Source of the DNA: Odoribacteraceae bacterium
GTDB lineage: Bacteria > Bacteroidota > Bacteroidia > Bacteroidales > Marinifilaceae
Assembly (NCBI GenBank): GCA_031259905.1
Contig: JAIRKS010000091.1
Coordinates: forward strand, 1-7,383
Length of the DNA stretch: 7,383 nt
Direction of reading: 5' to 3'
Shown here one piece after another: positions 1 through 5,624 of the stretch. Position numbers and translations under genes: made by a program. Under the pieces are notes generated by a model, which did not search any database, was not told the DNA's origin, and saw only the letters and a program-made list of their open reading frames with translations. The stretch's first letter is position 1. Every line of letters begins with the position of its first letter.

Positions 1-53
1 TACATCGCCCGCGCTTCAAGTATCCCCCGTCACGTCCGGCCAGTTTTTTGCCC

Positions 54-105
54 GCCCATGCTAATGGGCTGGAGGGGGTGCAGGGGGGAACCACTTTCCC
101 CCTGC
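54..105. other. Two adjacent hairpins in the left-hand non-coding stretch
   Basis: Positions 54-59 (GCCCAT) pair with 64-69 (ATGGGC) around a 4-nt loop. A second inverted repeat follows: GCA (80-82) and GGGGGAA (84-90) pair with TTCCCCC (96-102) and TGC (103-105), with G83 bulged and a 5-nt loop CCACT. No T-run follows either arm directly; the nearest is T8 at 138-145. They could be the 3' end or terminator region of a gene left of the window, or leader structure for the hydrolase gene that follows. No start codon with a plausible coding frame is seen in 1-196. Confidence 0.45.
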
Positions 106-196
106 CTGGTTAGATGGGAAGGGTTGGAGGGTGGTGGTTTTTTTTGTAGTATCGCGAACGTGAGTAAAAAGAGAACGCCTTGATCGGGGACAAAAC

Positions 197-1558
197 ATGA
201 AAAAAAGAAACACGTACATCCTGTTCATACTTGTTGTCATCGTGCTCCTGCCCGTCCGGGAAACGCGCAGGGAGGGGACGATGCCGTGGCAAAGAGAAAG
301 CGGCGGCGTCGAAAAACCCGTCCCCGTGCACGACATGCTCCAGAACCACTACTCCGACCTCGTCGAGACGAGAGAACTCGACCGGGCCGTGGCGCGATTC
401 ATGAAACAATGGCACATCGTCGGGGCATCGCTGGCCATCACGCGCGGCGGAAAACTCGTGTACAGCAAGGGATACGGGCACGCCGACAGGGAGGCGGGCA
501 TCCCGGTCAACGTGAACAACATCTTCCGCGTCGCCTCGATCTCGAAACTCATCACCGCCGCCGGCATCATGAAGCTGGTGGAAGAAAAACGCCTCGCCCT
601 CGAAAGCGTCGTCTTCGGGGAAAACGGGATACTGGACGACACCCTCTTCTCGCGTCCCGCCGACCGGAGGGTGCTAAACATTACCGTCGAGCACCTGCTG
701 CGTCACCAGGGCGGCTTCCCGGCGCGTCACGCCGACCCGATGTTTAACCCCGTCGAGGTGGCGCGCCGGATGAACACGCCGCCGCCGGCCGACCTGAACA
801 CGATCATCCGTTACGTGCTCGGGCAGCGGCTGGGCTTCGCCCCGGGGAGCAGCTCGAGCTACTCGAACGTCGGTTACGGTATCCTCACGCGGGTGATCGA
901 GAAGGTCAGCGGGCAGGACTACGAGACGTTCACCAGGGAGAAGATCCTCGTCCCGGCGGGGTGTCACGACATGCACCTGGGGCGCAACCTGTCGGCAGAC
1001 CGTTACCACAACGAGGTGAGGTATTACGAGCCGGAGAACGCCGGGAAAGTGCCGGCGTGCACGGGCGAGGAACGACAGGTGTACAGGAGCGACGGCGGGA
1101 ATAATATCGAGGAGCTGCTCGGCGCCGGCGGATGGGTGGCCTCCCCGACGGAACTGGCGCGGCTGCTGCTGGCCATCGACGGCGACCCGTCGTCGCCGGA
1201 CGTGCTCTCGCCGGAAAGCGTCGAGAGCATGACACGCTGCCGGGCGAACGCGCTGCCCATCGGGTGGACGCGCGCCGGGGAGGACGGGGAGTGGTGGCGC
1301 ACCGGGACGCTCGCCGGCACGAGCGCCATGATGAAGCGACAGGGCGACGGGGTCTGCTGGGTGTTCGTCACCAACACGAGCACGTGGGCGGGGGCGCGCT
1401 TCCCGTACACGATCGACCACGTGGTGACGCGCGCCATCGATCGCGTGGAGGAGTGGCCGGAGCGCGACCTCCTCGACCCGCTGCAGCGAGACGCCCACCG
1501 CGCGAGAGAATTCCTGGCGGGAGAGTCGTCGCCCGCCGCCCGCGAACGAGAAATCTGA
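197..1558 (+). CDS. Membrane-anchored serine hydrolase, class C beta-lactamase/PBP fold
   Basis: A 453-residue protein of the Pfam beta-lactamase (class C / esterase / D-alanyl-D-alanine peptidase-like) superfamily. Visible motifs: S-x-x-K as SISK at residues 114-117 (nucleophile S114, K117), Y-x-N as YSN at 222-224 preceded by APGSSSS, and a C-terminal RTG at 368-370 in the place of the usual K/H-T-G. HQGGF (170-174) and GGWVASPTEL (311-320) are also typical of the family. The N-terminus (MKKR, then hydrophobic residues 8-20) is a signal anchor or signal peptide with no clear cleavage site and no lipobox Cys, so a periplasmic, membrane-tethered enzyme is inferred. The charged tail after about residue 405 extends beyond the core fold. 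The ATG at 197 has GGGGA 6 nt upstream. True substrate (peptidoglycan peptide, ester or beta-lactam) cannot be read from sequence; I would not call it a resistance gene. No convincing terminator separates it from the next gene. Confidence 0.9.
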   Translation: MKKRNTYILFILVVIVLLPVRETRREGTMPWQRESGGVEKPVPVHDMLQNHYSDLVETRELDRAVARFMKQWHIVGASLAITRGGKLVYSKGYGHADREAGIPVNVNNIFRVASISKLITAAGIMKLVEEKRLALESVVFGENGILDDTLFSRPADRRVLNITVEHLLRHQGGFPARHADPMFNPVEVARRMNTPPPADLNTIIRYVLGQRLGFAPGSSSSYSNVGYGILTRVIEKVSGQDYETFTREKILVPAGCHDMHLGRNLSADRYHNEVRYYEPENAGKVPACTGEERQVYRSDGGNNIEELLGAGGWVASPTELARLLLAIDGDPSSPDVLSPESVESMTRCRANALPIGWTRAGEDGEWWRTGTLAGTSAMMKRQGDGVCWVFVTNTSTWAGARFPYTIDHVVTRAIDRVEEWPERDLLDPLQRDAHRAREFLAGESSPAAREREI

Positions 1559-1565
1559 AGGATTT

Positions 1566-1596
1566 CTTGGATATCCGGTGACAATTTGTAAATTTC
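1566..1596 (+). promoter_or_regulatory. Candidate Bacteroidetes-type promoter for butyrate kinase
   Basis: The -33-like element CTTG (1566-1569) and the -7-like element TAAATTTC (1589-1596, 7 of 8 to TAnnTTTG) are separated by 19 bp, the expected spacing for the Bacteroidetes primary sigma factor. A start near 1603 would give a leader of about 40 nt to the ATG at 1645. It would also place the GTG at 1630 within the transcript, so it does not decide between the two starts. This is a motif match only. Confidence 0.4.
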
Positions 1597-1644
1597 GCGG
1601 CACGAAAACAATCAAATAATTATTTACCCGTGAAAACAAATCAC

Positions 1645-2718
1645 ATGTCACTAAGAATTCTTGCCATTAATCCCGGCTCTACTTCCACGAAAATCGCCGT
1701 CTACGACGGGGAGGAAGAGACGTTTATCAAAAACATCAAGCACCCCGCCGAGCAACTCGCCGCGTTCGCGACGATCGCCTCGCAATTCTCCTTCCGGGAG
1801 AACGTCATCCTCTCCGAGCTGGCCGCGGCCGGTCAGGACACCCGCGCGCTCGACGCTATCGTCGGCCGCGGCGGGCTGGTGAAGCCGGTAGAGTCCGGCG
1901 TGTACGAGGTCAACGAGGCGTTGCTCGCCGACTTGCGCCACCCGCTCATGGGAGAGCACGCCTCTAACCTGGGCGGACTCATCGCGCACGACATCGCCTG
2001 CTCGCTGCCCGGCAACGTGAAAGCGTACATCACCGACCCCGTCGTCGTCGACGAGATGGAGGAGGTGGCGCGCGTCTCCGGCCACCCGTCCTTCCGGCGC
2101 GTCTCCATCTTCCATGCCTTGAACCAAAAAGCCATCGCCCGCCTCCACGCGCGGATGACGGGGAAAAAGTACGAGGATATGAATCTCGTCGTCGCGCACC
2201 TCGGCGGGGGGATCTCCGTGGCGGCACACCGCGAGGGACGCGTCATCGACGTCAATAACGCGCTCGACGGCGAGGGGCCTTTCTCCCCGGAACGCTCCGG
2301 GACGCTGCCCGCCGGGCAACTGGTGGATCTCTGCTTTAGCGGAACGAAAACGCGGGAGGAGATGAGACGCCTCGTCACGGGAGAAGGAGGACTGGTCGCG
2401 CACCTCGGCACGAACGACGCGCGCGTGGTGGAGCAAAAGGCGCTCGACGATCCCCGCTACAAGCTCGTGCGGGACGCTATGGCTTACCAGATCGGGAAAG
2501 CCATCGGAGAGATGGCCGCCGTGCTGCGGGGGAAGGTCGACGCGATCCTCGTCACGGGAGGGATTGCGCACGACCCGTATCTCGTCGGGAGCGTGCGCGA
2601 GATGGTCTCGTTCATCGCCCCGTTCGCCGTCTACCCGGGGGAGGACGAGATGCGCGCGCTCGCCACGAACATCCTCATGGTGCACCGGGGGGAGTTGCCC
2701 GTCAAGATTTACAAGTAA
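1645..2718 (+). CDS. buk: Butyrate kinase (acetokinase family)
   Basis: Catalyses butyryl phosphate + ADP to butyrate + ATP in the cytoplasm, the last step of the Ptb-Buk route; some relatives prefer branched-chain acyl phosphates. From the ATG at 1645 the protein has 357 residues, close to the family's usual length. Acetokinase/ASKHA motifs are intact: NPGSTSTK (residues 9-16, phosphate loop), VGRGG, HLGGGIS, then GEGPFSPERSG, VTGGIAH (adenosine site) and a C-terminal PGEDEMRALA. An in-frame GTG at 1630 would add MKTNH; the ATG is preferred because family members start only a few residues before the ILAINPGS strand. Its usual partner gene, phosphate butyryltransferase (ptb), is absent from both flanks here, so the pathway partner must be elsewhere or just outside the operon. 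Preceded by a candidate promoter at 1566-1596 and followed by a hairpin terminator, it may be monocistronic. Confidence 0.94.
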   Translation: MSLRILAINPGSTSTKIAVYDGEEETFIKNIKHPAEQLAAFATIASQFSFRENVILSELAAAGQDTRALDAIVGRGGLVKPVESGVYEVNEALLADLRHPLMGEHASNLGGLIAHDIACSLPGNVKAYITDPVVVDEMEEVARVSGHPSFRRVSIFHALNQKAIARLHARMTGKKYEDMNLVVAHLGGGISVAAHREGRVIDVNNALDGEGPFSPERSGTLPAGQLVDLCFSGTKTREEMRRLVTGEGGLVAHLGTNDARVVEQKALDDPRYKLVRDAMAYQIGKAIGEMAAVLRGKVDAILVTGGIAHDPYLVGSVREMVSFIAPFAVYPGEDEMRALATNILMVHRGELPVKIYK

Positions 2719-2731
2719 CCTGCCGCCTGAA

Positions 2732-2755
2732 CGGGCGGGTGATCTTCCCCGCCCG
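2732..2755. repeat. GC-rich inverted repeat just after buk
   Basis: CGGGCGGG (2732-2739) pairs with CCCGCCCG (2748-2755) around an 8-nt loop, 13 nt after the buk stop. A shorter hairpin (CGCGGG / CCCGCG with loop CAT) lies at 2770-2784. Neither has a following T-run, so they may protect the buk mRNA 3' end or assist pausing rather than terminate. Confidence 0.45.
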
Positions 2756-2808
2756 CCGCTCTCCCGGGACGCGGGCATCCCGCGGGGAGTGAACGTAACG
2801 GGGGCGGC

Positions 2809-2833
2809 GCGCCCTGGCTTGCCGGGGCGCTTT
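2809..2833 (+). terminator. Probable intrinsic terminator for buk
   Basis: GCGCCC (2809-2814) pairs with GGGCGC (2825-2830). The stem continues through a T-G wobble (2815/2824) and GG/CC (2816-2817/2822-2823) to a CTTG loop. TTT and a further T-containing stretch follow from 2831. A 9-pair GC-rich stem about 90 nt after the buk stop is a reasonable Rho-independent terminator, though the U-tract is short. Confidence 0.55.
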
Positions 2834-2869
2834 ACTGCATCTTAAATTTCCGGTAAAACATTTTAGACT

Positions 2870-2887
2870 TCCAGGTGATCACCTGGA
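2870..2887. repeat. Perfect 18-bp palindrome between convergent genes
   Basis: TCCAGGTGATCACCTGGA is identical to its own reverse complement. It lies 14 bp beyond the stop of the minus-strand thioredoxin-fold gene and about 150 bp beyond the buk stop. As RNA it folds into a 7-bp stem with a GATC tetraloop. On the minus strand a T-rich stretch (AAAATGTTTT) follows 6-15 nt later, so it may end that transcript; as DNA it could equally be a dimeric protein-binding site. Confidence 0.6.
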
Positions 2888-2901
2888 GGAGGCGGTCATC
2901 G

Positions 2902-3852
2902 TCACTCGTTGACGCTTCCCGCTATCCCCGCGAGCCACTCGGCGACGGGCGCGCTGCCGGTATGCCGGTAGAGCACCGTCCCGTCCGGCTCGAGGAGTAG
3001 CGTGGTCGGCTCCGTCAGGGAGAGGTCGAATCGTTTCTGCAGGCGCGCGCCCTCGCGCTCCTCCATGTCGAATTTCACGCAGACGAAGCGCGCGTTACAG
3101 TACTCCCCCGCCACGCGGCGGGTGAAGACGCGCTTCAGCAGGTACTGGCAGGGGGCGTACCACGGGACGTAACAGTTCACCAGGACGCGCTTGTTCTCCT
3201 TCCTGGCCAGCGCGAGCGCTTCGGCGAACGTCAGCGGGCGGAAGTCGATGCCGCCGGAGGGGACGACGGCCAGCGCGTCCTCGATCACGCGGGCCGCCTC
3301 CTCGAGGCTGAGGCGCGAGGGTGGGAGGTTCTTGCCGGTAGAGGACTTGTAGCGGGCGCGTTCCTCGTTCGTGAACGCGCGGGTGTAGGGGACTTCCGCG
3401 ATCTTCCCCTGCCGGTCGATCACGAAGAGGTGTATCTCGTCGTCGCCGGCGAAACGCGAGAAGACCTTCCCGCCGCGGTCGAGGCCGATCGGGAAGGCGA
3501 GGCGGTACTTGTCGCGCAAGCGGATGATCTCCTGCTTGCCCGCCCGTCGCGTGAAGACGGGGAGCACCACGAGGTCTTCCTCCCCCGGGAAGCGGGCGAG
3601 GATCTCCTTATCGATGAGGTTCAGCAGGCCGATGGATTGCGCGCAGGCGATCTTCGGTTGAGAGGGGAGCGTCGTCCGCAGGAGCGCGAGGAAGACGACC
3701 TCGCCGTCGATGTCCGAGGAACGCGCGATGGAGTCGTCGAGCAGCGTGACCTCGAACGCGGGGGCCTGCTGCCCGTCGACGAGCGCCTGGGCGACGACGC
3801 GCGGGATGACCCCGGGGAAGAGCAGGAGGAAGAAGAGAAGAAGGGCATTCAT
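2902..3852 (-). CDS. Exported protein with two thioredoxin-like domains lacking CxxC
   Basis: A 316-residue protein with an N-terminal hydrophobic signal peptide (residues about 3-17) and a likely signal peptidase I site after AQA (21-23), so periplasmic. Domain 1 (about 26-155) resembles the TlpA/AhpC-TSA type: GQQAPAFEVTLLDD at its start and HLFVIDRQGKI near its end. The segment that should hold WCxxC reads LLRTTLPSQPKIAC, with only C70. Domain 2 (about 205-312) resembles thioredoxin_7/DUF255-like folds: EALALARKENKRVLVNCY, then W231-Y-A-P-C235 where WCxPC is expected, KFDMEE, and a cis-Pro-like TEPT (280-283). The first catalytic Cys is therefore a Tyr; C227, C235, C252 and C258 remain. 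A dithiol oxidoreductase role is doubtful; a binding, chaperone-like or single-Cys role is possible. The gene begins 18 bp after metK on the same strand and is probably co-transcribed. The ATG at 3852 is the only start that keeps the signal peptide. Confidence 0.8.
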   Translation of the reverse strand: MNALLLFFLLLFPGVIPRVVAQALVDGQQAPAFEVTLLDDSIARSSDIDGEVVFLALLRTTLPSQPKIACAQSIGLLNLIDKEILARFPGEEDLVVLPVFTRRAGKQEIIRLRDKYRLAFPIGLDRGGKVFSRFAGDDEIHLFVIDRQGKIAEVPYTRAFTNEERARYKSSTGKNLPPSRLSLEEAARVIEDALAVVPSGGIDFRPLTFAEALALARKENKRVLVNCYVPWYAPCQYLLKRVFTRRVAGEYCNARFVCVKFDMEEREGARLQKRFDLSLTEPTTLLLEPDGTVLYRHTGSAPVAEWLAGIAGSVNE

Positions 3853-3870
3853 GACGACGACGGGACAACG

Positions 3871-5148
3871 TTAGAGGAAGGCGCGACGGAGCACGTCGAC
3901 GTGATCCAGCTTTTCCCACGTGAACAGTTCCACCTCGACCTCGATGGCCGGCCGGTTGCCCGCCTCGAAGCGTTTCCTGACGACGCGCGGGACACGCCCG
4001 ACGTGCCCGTAGCTGGCGGTCTCGAGGTAAATCGGGTGGCGCAGCTTCAGGCGTTCCTCGATGGCGCGCGGGCGCAGGTCGAAGATGCCGGCGATTTTAC
4101 TGGCGATCTGCCCGTCGTCGAGCGGGACGCGCGCCGTGCCGAACGTGTTGACGAATAGTCCGAGCGGGCGGGCGATGCCGATGGCGTAGGACACTTGTAT
4201 CAGGATCTCGGCGGCGATCCCGGCGGCGACCATGTTCTTGGCGATGTGCCGGGCGGCGTAGGCGGCGGAACGGTCGACTTTCGAGGGGTCTTTGCCGGAG
4301 AACGCCCCGCCGCCGTGCGCGCCCTTGCCGCCGTAGGTGTCGACGATGATCTTACGGCCGGTGAGACCGGTATCGCCGTGAGGCCCGCCGATGACGAACT
4401 TCCCGGTGGGGTTGACGTGGAGGATCAGTCGGTCGTCGAAGAGCGCGCGGAGGCGTTCCGGGAGGCGCTCCTTCACGCGCGGAAGGAGGTGGCGGAGGAC
4501 GTCGCGTCGGATTTGCTCGAGCATCTCGCGTTCTGCCGCGCTGGCGTCTCCTCCCGCGGGGAGGATGAACTCGTCGTGCTGCGTGGAGATGACGACCGTG
4601 TGGACGCGGGTGGGACGGTTGTCGTCGCCGTACTCGACGGTGACCTGCGACTTGGAGTCGGGACGGAGGTAAGTCATCACTTGCTTTTCCTCGCGTATGG
4701 CGGCCAGCTCGCGGAGCATCAGGTGCGCCAGCTCGAGGGTGAGCGGCATGAAATTGTCGGTCTCGTCGCAGGCGTACCCGAAGATGATCCCCTGGTCGCC
4801 GGCGCCCTGCTCCATAGGGTCTTCGCGGACGACCCCCCGGTGGATGTCCGGCGATTGCTCGTGGATGGCGGATAGCACGCCGCAACTGTTGCCGTCGAAC
4901 ATGTAGTCGCTCTTCGTGTAGCCGATGCGGTTGATCATCTCCCGCGCGATCTGCTGCACGTCCACGTAGGTGTTGGTCCTGATCTCGCCGGCGATGATGG
5001 TCTGGCCGGTGGTGACGAGCGTCTCGCAGGCCACTTTCGCGTCCGGATCGTACGCGATGATGTTGTCCAGGACGGCGTCCGAGATCTGGTCGGCGATCTT
5101 GTCCGGGTGACCCGCGGACACGGATTCTGATGTAAATAAATAACCCAT
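3871..5148 (-). CDS. metK: S-adenosylmethionine synthase
   Basis: Converts L-methionine + ATP + water to S-adenosylmethionine, phosphate and diphosphate in the cytoplasm; supplies the cell's methyl donor. The protein has 425 residues, full length for the Bacteroidales form. Motifs in order: SAGHPDKIADQISDAVLD (11-28, with H14 and D16 of the active site), GAGDQGIIFGYA (115-126, family signature 1), DSKSQVTVEY (164-173, substrate-binding Lys K166), GDTGLTGRKIIVDTYGG (258-274) and GGGAFSGKDPSKVDRSAAY (279-297, signature 2, phosphate loop). The start MGYLFTSESVSAGHPDK matches the usual family start. No key residue is missing. It is the first gene of a probable two-gene unit with the thioredoxin-fold gene, and is divergent from ftsY across a 476-bp gap. 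A promoter candidate at 5269-5299 would give a leader of about 115 nt. Confidence 0.98.
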   Translation of the reverse strand: MGYLFTSESVSAGHPDKIADQISDAVLDNIIAYDPDAKVACETLVTTGQTIIAGEIRTNTYVDVQQIAREMINRIGYTKSDYMFDGNSCGVLSAIHEQSPDIHRGVVREDPMEQGAGDQGIIFGYACDETDNFMPLTLELAHLMLRELAAIREEKQVMTYLRPDSKSQVTVEYGDDNRPTRVHTVVISTQHDEFILPAGGDASAAEREMLEQIRRDVLRHLLPRVKERLPERLRALFDDRLILHVNPTGKFVIGGPHGDTGLTGRKIIVDTYGGKGAHGGGAFSGKDPSKVDRSAAYAARHIAKNMVAAGIAAEILIQVSYAIGIARPLGLFVNTFGTARVPLDDGQIASKIAGIFDLRPRAIEERLKLRHPIYLETASYGHVGRVPRVVRKRFEAGNRPAIEVEVELFTWEKLDHVDVLRRAFL

Positions 5149-5268
5149 TGTCGTTCTTTTATGAGAAGGCCAAACGGTGGCGCTTCAAGGTGAAACATGT
5201 GATGCACGGAAAACGGGAAGAGGGGAGTATCGCGTTTTAGCACTTTTTTACCCGTGGTTGCAATCAGC

Positions 5269-5299
5269 CAAATCTTTCCACGATTTTCACGCGAGCAAA
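5269..5299 (-). promoter_or_regulatory. metK: Candidate Bacteroidetes-type promoter for metK
   Basis: Read on the minus strand: TTTG at 5299-5296 (exact -33 element), a 19-bp spacer, then AAGATTTG at 5276-5269 (7 of 8 to TAnnTTTG). Transcription would begin near 5262, leaving a leader of about 115 nt before the metK ATG. This is the best promoter match in the window. Confidence 0.5.
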
Positions 5300-5350
5300 A
5301 GTAAGGCTTTCCCGTGAATGTAGCAACGAGACAACACGAAAATCAGGGCG

Positions 5351-5392
5351 CCGGGATTACCGCCGACGCGACCGGGGATACCGTCGACACTA
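5351..5392. repeat. Imperfect 21-bp tandem repeat
   Basis: Two adjacent 21-bp units, 5351-5371 and 5372-5392, both of the form CCGGG..TACCG.CGAC.C.A, match at 16 of 21 positions by hand alignment. They sit about 55 bp upstream of the metK promoter candidate, and the second runs into an alternating TA stretch. No function is assigned. Confidence 0.4.
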
Positions 5393-5489
5393 TATATAAG
5401 GTGTAATCCAGGGCTAACGCGCCTTCATGTTGCCGGGATTTTTCAAGAAATAACCGCTACCCGCCGCCACGCGATTAACTGCCGGCATT

Positions 5490-5512
5490 GCTTTGTCTAC
5501 GCTAGACAAAGC
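5490..5512. repeat. Perfect inverted repeat, possible operator
   Basis: GCTTTGTCTA (5490-5499) and TAGACAAAGC (5503-5512) are exact reverse complements separated by CGC. No T-run follows on either strand, so it does not look like a terminator. It lies about 60 bp upstream of the ftsY -33 element and about 190 bp upstream of the metK one, compatible with a dimeric regulator site or a structured RNA. Confidence 0.6.
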
Positions 5513-5574
5513 TCTGTCGGCCGCAGACATTGTCGCGTCAAGGCGCGTTTGCCCTGAGGTGTAGTCCTGGCGAC

Positions 5575-5605
5575 CTTGCCGCGTCCCGTTTTTTCTTTAC
5601 CTTCG
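5575..5605 (+). promoter_or_regulatory. ftsY: Candidate Bacteroidetes-type promoter for ftsY operon
   Basis: CTTG (5575-5578), a 19-bp spacer and TACCTTCG (5598-5605, 7 of 8 to TAnnTTTG). A start near 5612 gives a very short, AT-rich leader (TTTAAAGAC before the ATG) without a Shine-Dalgarno sequence, as is common in this phylum. Confidence 0.5.
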
Positions 5606-5624
5606 TGCACTTAAATTTAAAGAC

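Larger units (their letters stand above)
5149..5624. other. Divergent intergenic region, metK / ftsY
   Basis: 476 bp without a convincing gene. It holds a minus-strand promoter for metK (5269-5299), an imperfect 21-bp tandem repeat (5351-5392) next to a TATATATAAG stretch (5391-5400), a perfect 10-bp-arm inverted repeat (5490-5512), a small CGCG/CGCG hairpin followed by TTTG (5534-5551) and a plus-strand promoter for ftsY (5575-5605). I looked for tRNA T-loop sequence, the SRP RNA core near ftsY and SAM riboswitch cores upstream of metK and recognised none. A GTG-initiated 30-codon frame at 5314-5406 is too short to support. Confidence 0.6.

Noticed and set aside
123..154. Promoter for the serine hydrolase (GTTG, 20 bp, TAGTATCG)
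   Set aside because: Only 6 of 8 matches in the -7 element and a poor -33 element; much weaker than the three promoter candidates reported.
1..196. 3' end of an upstream gene
   Set aside because: One plus-strand frame is open from 1 to 183, but it passes through hairpins and G/T-rich tract without recognisable protein sequence, so no coding call can be supported.
674..1651. 325-codon minus-strand frame over the serine hydrolase, and 195- and 110-codon companions
   Set aside because: Same GC-driven antisense effect; composition is Arg/Pro/Ala-rich and no domain is visible.
1651..2778. 375-codon open frame on the minus strand covering all of buk
   Set aside because: It is antisense to an intact, motif-complete kinase; its translation is Arg/Gly/Asp-rich low-complexity with no recognisable domain. 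GC-rich codons suppress stops in the antisense frame.
3430..4158. 242-codon plus-strand frame spanning the metK/thioredoxin-fold junction
   Set aside because: Runs antisense across two real genes, and its Asp/Glu/Arg-rich composition is that of a shadow frame.
4935..5243. 102-codon minus-strand frame starting upstream of metK
   Set aside because: It overlaps the metK start in another frame and becomes Arg/Ser/Thr-rich where it enters metK. The leader portion alone is about 30 codons with no supporting signal.
5149..5262. SAM-II-type riboswitch in the metK leader
   Set aside because: The leader has GCTAAAA-like and A-rich stretches reminiscent of SAM-II, but the rest of the consensus and the required pairing could not be found by eye.
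5314..5406. GTG-initiated 30-codon frame on the plus strand
   Set aside because: Too short, no ATG, no Shine-Dalgarno sequence or promoter, and a stop immediately upstream. Mentioned only because it includes the tandem repeat.
5400..5600. SRP RNA or tRNA gene upstream of ftsY
   Set aside because: No GGAAGCAG-type SRP core and no T-loop or anticodon-stem pattern were found on either strand.
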